Positions 1-4,322 of a stretch of DNA of 7,487 bases are shown here, piece by piece. The DNA comes from Fimbriimonadales bacterium (GTDB lineage: Bacteria; Armatimonadota; Fimbriimonadia; Fimbriimonadales; GBS-DC): NCBI GenBank assembly GCA_025060055.1, contig JANXCK010000019.1, positions 1-7,487 of the forward strand, written 5' to 3'. Within the stretch, counting starts at the first letter, position 1. Every line of letters starts with the position of its first letter. The notes below the pieces were generated by a model that did no database searches, was not told the DNA's origin, and worked only from the letters and a program-made list of their open reading frames with translations. The translations under genes were made by a program, and so were the position numbers.

Positions 1-23
1 CCCGTCGTCTAAACCGACACCGT

Positions 24-86
24 TCGTCAGTGGGGGCACTGGCGCTGCGCGGAGCGCGTGCGTAGCCTCAGTGTCCCCGCCGACGA
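24..86. other. Imperfect long hairpin in gene-free left edge
   Basis: Bases 1-104 show no convincing coding sequence. They contain a strong inverted repeat: TCGTC (24-28) pairs with GACGA (82-86), GGGGGCACTG (32-41) pairs with CAGTGTCCCC (69-78) with one G-U, and GCGC (47-50) pairs with GCGC (54-57) at the tip. It lies just beyond the 3' end of the ACT gene, so it may be a terminator for that gene or for something off the left edge. Neither side has a proper T-run, so an intrinsic terminator is not established. It could also be part of a structured RNA cut by the window edge. I could not match it to tRNA, SRP RNA or tmRNA. Confidence 0.4.
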
Positions 87-104
87 TTTGTGTTGCAAGT
101 GCCG

Positions 105-641
105 TTAGCGTCCCTCGCTTTCCAACGCGGCAAGCGACACCTTCTGCGGCGGTAGCCCGAACGCCGCACAGAGCCGATCGACCACCAGCGGCGCACGCGC
201 TGCCTCAATCAGGCATGTGATGCGGTTGTGCGCGTCGCTCATCTGCTCAATCGCAACGCCCGCCTCGTACAACACCTCGGCGACCTTGGCGAACACCCCG
301 TGCAGCTCGCGCATATTCTGGGCGAAGATGGACACCATCACGCGACGCGGCTTCACAACAACAGGAAAACCATGCTCTTCCAGAATCGCGCAAGCGCGAT
401 GGGCGAGTTCCGAGTCGACGCCAAAACTGATGCCGTTGCGCTGCAGCTTGATAAGGAAGATAGGGATCTCTGCCTCACGCAGCAGGTTCAGAATCTGCTG
501 GCGCTGCGCGGTCAGCGAATGGCTGTGCGGCGCCCGCACCACCAGATAGGCAACTTCAGCCGAGACGCTGATTGCGCTCACCCCGCGCTCGCGCTCGAAG
601 CTCACACGCTCGCCCTGCACAATCGCCCAACCCTCATGCAT
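105..641 (-). CDS. Stand-alone tandem ACT-domain protein, aspartokinase regulatory-region-like
   Basis: A 178-residue protein with no kinase domain. Residues about 28-90 read as a first ACT-like unit. Residues about 101-161 are a clearer second one: V-M-V-S-I at 101-105, HGVFAKVAEVLYEAGVAIEQ at 114-133, then I-T-C-L-I at 141-145 and a closing A-A-F-G-L. That pattern is typical of the second ACT domain at the C-terminus of aspartate kinases. ACT pairs usually bind amino acids and regulate a partner enzyme, so a cytoplasmic ligand-sensing or regulatory-subunit role is inferred; the ligand is unknown. The start at 641 is chosen because the reading frame runs on far upstream across the ATPase gene, whereas a -10-like hexamer lies 9 nt before this ATG. 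The gene is divergent from the copper ATPase with 45 bases between starts. No Shine-Dalgarno sequence is obvious, in line with leaderless translation. The family assignment is fairly secure; the function is not. Confidence 0.82.
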   Translation of the reverse strand: MHEGWAIVQGERVSFERERGVSAISVSAEVAYLVVRAPHSHSLTAQRQQILNLLREAEIPIFLIKLQRNGISFGVDSELAHRACAILEEHGFPVVVKPRRVMVSIFAQNMRELHGVFAKVAEVLYEAGVAIEQMSDAHNRITCLIEAARAPLVVDRLCAAFGLPPQKVSLAALESEGR

Positions 642-650
642 CCCGACAGG

Positions 651-659
651 AGTATACCT
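651..659 (-). promoter_or_regulatory. Candidate -10 element (AGG-TATACT) for the ACT gene
   Basis: Read on the minus strand, AGG-TATACT is followed by 9 nt and then the ATG at 641. With transcription starting about 6-8 nt after the hexamer, the mRNA would begin within a few bases of the start codon, giving an essentially leaderless message. No TTGACA-like -35 is seen at normal spacing; TTGTAC exists, but with only a 14-nt spacer. Inferred from sequence and position only. Confidence 0.5.
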
Positions 660-668
660 GAAGGGGTG

Positions 669-677
669 AGGTACAAT
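669..677 (+). promoter_or_regulatory. Candidate -10 element (AGG-TACAAT) for the copper ATPase gene
   Basis: AGG-TACAAT ends 9 nt before the ATG at 687, mirroring the arrangement on the opposite strand. The two elements form an imperfect dyad (ACCT at 656-659, nine bases, AGGT at 669-672), so the site could also be a shared operator. No good -35 hexamer is visible. The downstream gene has no Shine-Dalgarno sequence, which fits a leaderless transcript. Confidence 0.5.
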
Positions 678-686
678 CTGCGCGGG

Positions 687-3020
687 ATGCCTACGCAGCG
701 CCTCAAAATCAAGGGCATGACCTGCGCCGCTTGCGTGCGCCGTGTGGAGCAGGTGCTTGCCCACGCGCCAGGCGTGCAGCGTGCCAGTGTGAATCTTGCG
801 ACCGAAGTCGCCGAGATTGACGCGACGCATCCGATTGACCCAGAGGTGCTGGTTGAGGCGGTTCGCAAGGCGGGCTACGACGCAGAACCGCTTAGCCCCA
901 TCAGCGAGCAACCTGACGCGGCAGTGCGCGCACTGCAGCGACGCCTTATCATAAGCCTTCTCCTTACGGTTCCCGTAGTCGTGATGAGCATGCTGCTGCC
1001 CGATTCGCTGCCCCATCAGGGCTGGATTTTGCTTGCGCTCACGGCGCCTGTGCAGTTTGGTGTTGCGCTCCCGCTGTACCGTGCAGCGTGGGGCGCGCTG
1101 CGCCACGCCACTGCAAATATGGAGGTTTTGGTGCTGCTGGGCACGCTGGCTGCCTTCGGCTACAGCCTCGCGCTCACCCTGCAAGGGCACAGCCATCACC
1201 TGTACTACGAGACTTCGGCGGTCATCATTACGCTGGTCTTGCTGGGGCGCACGCTGGAGGCGCGGGCGCGCAGGCGGGCACAGCAGGCATTAGGGGCACT
1301 GTGGAGCTTGCTGCCGCACACCGTGTTGCGCTGGAACGGAACCGCCTACGAACCCACGCCCCTTGAGCAGGTTCAGCGCGGCGATAGGTTGCTTGTGCGC
1401 ACGGGCGAGCGTGTCCCCGTGGACGGCATCGTTTTGGAAGGGCGCGGTTGGGTGGACGAGTCGGCACTCACGGGCGAGTCGCTCCCCCAAGAGCGTGCTG
1501 CGGGCGACCGCGTGCTGAGTGGCGCGCTGTTGACCGACGGCGTGTTGCACCTGCAGGCGCACGCTGTGGGCGAACAGACGCTGCTGGCGCAGATTGCGCA
1601 GGCGGTAGCGCACGCGCAAGCACGCAAAGCCGCCATCCAGCGCGTCGCCGACCAGGTTGCGGGGCTGTTCGTGCCTGTCGTCGCGGGGATTGCACTGCTA
1701 ACCCTGCTGGGCTGGTACATCGCCACACGCGAGTTCGCTACCGCGCTGGTGCCTGCCGTGAGCGTGCTGGTGATTGCCTGTCCGTGCGCGCTGGGGCTTG
1801 CCGTGCCGATTGCAATGCTGACAGGCGCGGCGCGAGCAGCACGCGCGGGCGTGCTGATTCGTAGCTTCGAGGCGCTGGAGCGCGTGCGCACCATCGACAC
1901 GCTCGTGTTGGACAAGACGGGCACGCTCACGCTGGGCAAGCCAAAGCTGGCGCGGGTGCTGACCGACGGCGTTAGCGAGGCAGACGCACTCCGCCTTGCT
2001 GCGGGGCTGGAGCAGGCAGTGCGCCATCCGCTGGCGGAAGCGATTTTGGAGGCGGCGCGGGCGCAAGGCGTTGCCCCTGCCGCCATCGACGCGATTGAGG
2101 TCGTGGCAGGTGGCGGAGTGAAGGGGGTGATGCCCTCACCCCCCAGCCCCCTCTCCCGCAACGCGGGCGAGGGGGAGCGTCTGCCCTCACCCTCCAGCCC
2201 CCTCTCCTGCAACGCGGGCGAGGGGGAGCGTCTGCCCTCACCCCCCAGCCCCCTCTCCCGCAACGCGGGCGAGGGGGAGCCAGATTCCCCCTCTCCCACG
2301 CGGTGGGAGAGGGGGTCAGGGGGTGAGGGCATCATCCCCTCTCCCACGCGGTGGGAGAGAGGTTCATCGGGCGTGGGTCTGCTGCTTGGTAGTCCGCGCT
2401 TCCTGCGGGAACAAGGCGTTGAGATCGATAAAGCATGGAACGCTCCCGTGCTGCTGGCGATCGAGGGGCGCGTGGTGGCGGGCTTCGAGTTCGTTGACAA
2501 TCCGCTTCCCGAAGTTGCTGCGACTGTAGACGCGCTGCGCCGCGCAGGGCTGCGCCTCGTGCTGTGTTCGGGCGACCATCCTGAGGCGGTGGCGGCGTTT
2601 GCGCAGCAGGTGGGCATCCACGAGTGGCACGCAGCGCAACTGCCTCAGGACAAAGCGGCACTGGTACGCCAACTCACGACGGAGGGCAGGCGCGTGGCGT
2701 TCGTGGGCGACGGAATCAACGACGCGCCCGCCCTCGCCGAAGCACAACTGGGAATCGCCGTTGCCACGGGCACGCAACTCGCCGCCGCGAATGCCGACCT
2801 CCTCCTGCTGAACCGCGACCTGCGCACCTTGCTCGAAGCGCTGCGCATCGCGCATGCCATCTACCGCGTCATTCGGCAGAACCTGTTTTTTGCGTTCGTC
2901 TACAACATTTTAGGCATCCCGTTGGCAGCACTGGGCTACCTGAACCCGATGCTGGCGGCGCTGGCGATGAGCCTCAGCTCCGTGTCTGTTGTCGCGAACG
3001 CCCTGCGCCTGTTGCGTTAG
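687..3020 (+). CDS. copA: Cu(I)-translocating P1B-type ATPase with palindromic-repeat insertion in the N domain
   Basis: A 777-residue inner-membrane metal pump that exports monovalent copper (or silver) at the cost of ATP. One N-terminal heavy-metal domain carries GMTCAAC (10-16). The actuator loop has TGES (262-265), the membrane metal site CPC (365-367), the phosphorylation site DKTGT (409-413), the P1B histidine HP (447-448), SGD (628-630) in the TGD position and GDGINDAP (674-681). YN (739-740) and MSLSS (761-765) in the last helices point to the Cu(I) subgroup. All catalytic motifs are present. Residues about 482-561 are foreign: GC-rich palindromic repeats translated as a Pro/Ser/Gly/Glu-rich segment within the ATP-binding domain. 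Without it the protein would be roughly 700 residues. The ATG at 687 is used because it directly precedes the metal-binding domain; the open frame continues upstream only as antisense of the ACT gene. Whether the pump still works is unknown, but the open frame and intact motifs suggest it may. Confidence 0.95.
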   Translation: MPTQRLKIKGMTCAACVRRVEQVLAHAPGVQRASVNLATEVAEIDATHPIDPEVLVEAVRKAGYDAEPLSPISEQPDAAVRALQRRLIISLLLTVPVVVMSMLLPDSLPHQGWILLALTAPVQFGVALPLYRAAWGALRHATANMEVLVLLGTLAAFGYSLALTLQGHSHHLYYETSAVIITLVLLGRTLEARARRRAQQALGALWSLLPHTVLRWNGTAYEPTPLEQVQRGDRLLVRTGERVPVDGIVLEGRGWVDESALTGESLPQERAAGDRVLSGALLTDGVLHLQAHAVGEQTLLAQIAQAVAHAQARKAAIQRVADQVAGLFVPVVAGIALLTLLGWYIATREFATALVPAVSVLVIACPCALGLAVPIAMLTGAARAARAGVLIRSFEALERVRTIDTLVLDKTGTLTLGKPKLARVLTDGVSEADALRLAAGLEQAVRHPLAEAILEAARAQGVAPAAIDAIEVVAGGGVKGVMPSPPSPLSRNAGEGERLPSPSSPLSCNAGEGERLPSPPSPLSRNAGEGEPDSPSPTRWERGSGGEGIIPSPTRWERGSSGVGLLLGSPRFLREQGVEIDKAWNAPVLLAIEGRVVAGFEFVDNPLPEVAATVDALRRAGLRLVLCSGDHPEAVAAFAQQVGIHEWHAAQLPQDKAALVRQLTTEGRRVAFVGDGINDAPALAEAQLGIAVATGTQLAAANADLLLLNRDLRTLLEALRIAHAIYRVIRQNLFFAFVYNILGIPLAALGYLNPMLAALAMSLSSVSVVANALRLLR
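2131..2280 (+). repeat. Three tandem 51-bp units
   Basis: Units begin at 2131, 2182 and 2233. Units 1 and 3 are identical over their first 48 bases; unit 2 differs from unit 1 by two C-to-T changes (2193 and 2208). Each unit folds into a hairpin: in unit 1, CCCCCTC (2147-2153) pairs with GAGGGGG (2169-2175) and CCCGC (2155-2159) with GCGGG (2163-2167) around an AAC loop. Since 51 is divisible by 3, each unit adds exactly 17 residues, including the repeated NAGEGE, without shifting the ATPase frame. The near-identity suggests recent tandem duplication. Confidence 0.9.
2287..2315. repeat. Perfect 13-bp-arm palindrome
   Basis: CCCCCTCTCCCAC (2287-2299) and GTGGGAGAGGGGG (2303-2315) are perfect inverted repeats around a GCG loop. 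A related copy follows at 2339-2359. In the ATPase frame both copies encode S-P-T-R-W-E-R-G. Confidence 0.9.
2339..2359. repeat. Second copy of the GCG-loop palindrome
   Basis: CTCTCCCAC (2339-2347), GCG, GTGGGAGAG (2351-2359): a perfect 9-bp-arm palindrome matching the core of the one at 2287-2315. It lies outside the 30-bp inverted arms and is the last repeat before normal ATPase sequence resumes at about base 2370. Confidence 0.88.
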
Positions 3021-3027
3021 GTATAAT
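3019..3027 (+). promoter_or_regulatory. Candidate -10 (AGG-TATAAT) for the rpsF operon
   Basis: A perfect TATAAT hexamer (3022-3027) preceded by AGG, whose first two bases belong to the TAG stop codon of the ATPase gene. No TTGACA-like -35 is seen 16-18 bases upstream. Transcription would start near 3034, giving a leader of about 60 bases before rpsF. The AGG context is shared with the two divergent start-proximal hexamers at 651-677. Confidence 0.6.
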
Positions 3028-3042
3028 ACACCGAACCCTTCT

Positions 3043-3061
3043 GGCTTCGCTGGGCGAAGCC
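3043..3061 (+). promoter_or_regulatory. Hairpin in the rpsF 5' leader
   Basis: GGCTTCGC (3043-3050), loop TGG, GCGAAGCC (3054-3061): a perfect 8-bp stem between the -10 and the rpsF ribosome-binding site. No T-run follows, so it is unlikely to terminate the ATPase transcript. rpsF leaders in many bacteria carry an S6:S18-binding structure for autoregulation; this hairpin is a candidate for such a role, but I could not confirm the conserved motif of that family. Confidence 0.45.
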
Positions 3062-3092
3062 CCAAAACACGGTCCGTAGGAGGGCAAAACCG

Positions 3093-3410
3093 ATGGAACA
3101 TCCGCGCTACTACGAAACGATGGCAATCGTGCCGACCTCGCTGGACGAGGAGCAGATTAACGCGCTGATTGAGCGTGCGCGCACCGTGCTGCAAACGATG
3201 GGCGCCACTGTGCATACGGCGCGTGTGTGGGATCGGCGCAAGCTGGCATACGAGATCAAGAAACACAAGGAGGGCGTCTACCTCCTGTTCCGCTACGAAG
3301 GACAGCCGAAAGCCGCTGAGGAGCTGAACCGCATCCTCAAAATCAACGAGGATGTCATCCGCTTCCGCACCTTCCGTCTGGAGCCGGAGGAGTTCGCCAA
3401 ATCCTCATAG
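3093..3410 (+). CDS. rpsF: 30S ribosomal protein S6
   Basis: A 105-residue protein, the usual length for S6. It opens with M-E-H-P-R-Y-Y-E-T and has the S6 patterns V-W-D-R-R-K-L-A-Y-E-I-K-K-H-K-E-G followed by Y-L-L-F-R-Y, and I-L-K-I-N-E-D-V-I-R-F near the end. S6 binds 16S rRNA in the small-subunit platform as a heterodimer with S18, whose gene is two positions downstream. A strong Shine-Dalgarno AGGAGGG (3078-3084) lies 8 bases before the ATG. First gene of the rpsF-ssb-rpsR cluster; ssb starts 11 bases after its stop, so cotranscription is expected. Confidence 0.97.
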   Translation: MEHPRYYETMAIVPTSLDEEQINALIERARTVLQTMGATVHTARVWDRRKLAYEIKKHKEGVYLLFRYEGQPKAAEELNRILKINEDVIRFRTFRLEPEEFAKSS

Positions 3411-3421
3411 GGGAGGGTGCT

Positions 3422-3913
3422 ATGAACTACAACCGAATCATTCTGGTCGGACGGTTGACCCGCGACCCTGAGCTGCGCGCAACCCCCGATGGGGTTTCGG
3501 TCGTGCGTTTTTCAATAGCGGTCAACCGCCCCACACGCCAAGGCGAGGAACAGCAAGCGGACTACTTCGACATCGTCGCGTTCCGCCAGCTGGCAGACAC
3601 CGTCGCCAACTACATGACCAAAGGGCGTCTGGTGCTGGTGGAAGGTAGACTGCAGACTCGTCGCTATACCGACCGTGAAGGCAACCCGCGCAGGGCGTTC
3701 GAGGTGCTGGCAGATACTGTGCGCTTCTTGGAGCGGCGCGAGGTGGAAGCGGAGCCAGTTGGAGTGGAACCTGCGCCCGCTTTTGAGGCGCGCACCGTCC
3801 AAGCGCCCACCGCTGCAACGACCGCACCCAGCGCGGAGAATGACTACTACGACGAAATCGACCTTGAGCCAGGCGCGCTCGATGATGAAGGTGTGGACGA
3901 CCCGTTTCGCTAA
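3422..3913 (+). CDS. ssb: Single-stranded DNA-binding protein
   Basis: A 163-residue SSB that coats single-stranded DNA in replication, recombination and repair. The N-terminal OB fold runs from residue 1 to about 106, with the hallmark N-R-I-I-L-V-G-R-L-T-R-D-P-E-L-R at 4-19 and D-Y-F-D-I-V-A-F in the core. A flexible Pro/Ala/Thr-rich linker follows, then an acidic tail. The tail ends in D-D-P-F-R. The usual bacterial tip is D-D-I-P-F, whose terminal Phe carboxylate docks onto partner proteins; here one residue is lost and an Arg follows the Phe. GGGAGG (3411-3416) directly after the rpsF stop codon serves as ribosome-binding site. Placement between rpsF and rpsR is conserved across bacteria and confirms the identity. 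Confidence 0.97.
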   Translation: MNYNRIILVGRLTRDPELRATPDGVSVVRFSIAVNRPTRQGEEQQADYFDIVAFRQLADTVANYMTKGRLVLVEGRLQTRRYTDREGNPRRAFEVLADTVRFLERREVEAEPVGVEPAPAFEARTVQAPTAATTAPSAENDYYDEIDLEPGALDDEGVDDPFR

Positions 3914-3918
3914 GGAGG
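3913..3918 (+). promoter_or_regulatory. Ribosome-binding site deciding the rpsR start
   Basis: AGGAGG begins on the last base of the ssb TAA stop. It ends 7 bases before the ATG at 3926 but only 1 base before the in-frame ATG at 3920, so 3926 is the likely start. Its overlap with the ssb stop codon suggests translational coupling. Confidence 0.8.
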
Positions 3919-3925
3919 CATGCAA

Positions 3926-4204
3926 ATGGCAAACGAGCGATTAGACCTCACGAAGAAGGACACCGACGAGGAGTTAGAGTTAGGCAAGCGTCGGGTGGCG
4001 CGTCGCCGACGCAAGAATGTGTGCCCCGAAGACTCCTACTTTGACTACAAGGATGTGGCGACGCTGCGTCGCTACACCACACCTGAGCGGGGCAAAATCC
4101 TGCCCCGTCGCCAGACGCACCTGTGCGCCAAGTGCCAGCGTCGGCTCGCACTGGCAATCAAACGGGCACGCGAACTCGCACTCTTGCCGTATGTAGCGTC
4201 CTGA
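3926..4204 (+). CDS. rpsR: 30S ribosomal protein S18
   Basis: A 92-residue basic protein with the S18 core L-R-R-Y-T-T-P-E-R-G-K-I-L-P-R-R at 47-62, then Q-R-R-L-A-L-A-I-K-R-A-R-E-L-A-L-L-P-Y at 71-89. S18 pairs with S6 in the small-subunit platform. It has three cysteines (C33, C67, C70), resembling a partly remodelled version of the zinc-binding cysteine set seen in some S18 proteins: the first pair reads C-P-E-D rather than C-x-x-C, and the C-A-K-C pair has Cys where His is common. The acidic N-terminal stretch (D-E-E-L-E-L) is ahead of a run of Arg residues. Third gene of the cluster; rplI, often found next, is absent. Confidence 0.96.
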   Translation: MANERLDLTKKDTDEELELGKRRVARRRRKNVCPEDSYFDYKDVATLRRYTTPERGKILPRRQTHLCAKCQRRLALAIKRARELALLPYVAS

Positions 4205-4234
4205 GAGACGGCTCAGGAAGTCCTAATGCGTCGC

Positions 4235-4252
4235 GTCGGCGTCCGCGCCGAC
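4235..4252. repeat. Hairpin GTCGGCG/CGCCGAC
   Basis: A perfect 7-bp stem with a TCCG loop in the rpsR-isomerase gap. It is the first of three consecutive hairpins. No T-run follows, so it is not a typical intrinsic terminator. Confidence 0.6.
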
Positions 4253-4255
4253 ATA

Positions 4256-4283
4256 GTGGCACGGACAAGACTGTCCGTGCCAC
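4256..4283. repeat. Perfect 12-bp palindrome, probable dispersed repeat
   Basis: GTGGCACGGACA (4256-4267), loop AGAC, TGTCCGTGCCAC (4272-4283). The stem is perfect on both strands and not followed by T residues. It looks like a REP-type intergenic repeat, but only one copy is in the window, so dispersal is an inference. It may stabilise the end of the rpsF-ssb-rpsR transcript or attenuate read-through into the isomerase gene. Confidence 0.75.
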
Positions 4284-4289
4284 GAAAAC

Positions 4290-4303
4290 CTGCCTTCAGG
4301 CAG
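4290..4303. repeat. Small hairpin CTGCC/GGCAG
   Basis: A 5-bp stem with loop TTCA, the third hairpin in the gap. It ends 8 bases before the GGAG (4312-4315) that serves as ribosome-binding site for the isomerase gene. It might influence access to that site, but it is short and could be chance. Confidence 0.4.
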
Positions 4304-4322
4304 TCTCGAACGGAGCAAGGCG

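Larger units (their letters stand above)
2128..2334. repeat. REP/MITE-like inverted-repeat element inside copA
   Basis: The left arm at 2128-2157 and right arm at 2305-2334 are inverted copies matching at 27 of 30 positions; the only mismatches are the central CAG versus TGA trinucleotides. Between them lie three direct 51-bp units and one palindrome. The block is C-rich on its left and G-rich on its right and could form a large cruciform or RNA hairpin. Such 'CCCTCTCCC...GGGAGAGGG' palindromes resemble dispersed non-coding repeats found in many GC-rich bacterial genomes. No transposase is encoded and no clear target-site duplication is visible. Movement as a unit is inferred. Confidence 0.75.

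Noticed and set aside
1..104. tRNA gene suggested by a GTCG/CGAC stem with a 7-base loop at 4-18
   Set aside because: No matching T-arm with the usual T-loop, no acceptor stem, and no U at the position before a possible anticodon.
228..686. N-terminal extension of the ATPase by 153 residues
   Set aside because: This stretch is antisense to the ACT gene. A typical ATPase begins with the metal-binding domain, which starts directly after the ATG at 687.
642..1199. Upstream extension of the ACT gene frame into copA
   Set aside because: Residues before the ATG at 641 resemble no family, lie antisense to the metal-binding domain and first helices of the ATPase, and come before the -10-like hexamer.
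2128..2362. CRISPR array
   Set aside because: The repeats are directly adjacent with no unique spacers, lie within a coding frame and are themselves palindromic over most of their length.
1373..2617. Long minus-strand open frame (414 codons) antisense to copA
   Set aside because: The plus strand encodes a complete P1B ATPase here. The antisense frame has no recognisable domain and is kept open by high GC and by the palindromic repeats, which read through in several frames.
3043..3061. Intrinsic terminator for copA
   Set aside because: The stem is followed by CCCAAAACAC rather than T residues and lies downstream of the rpsF promoter candidate.
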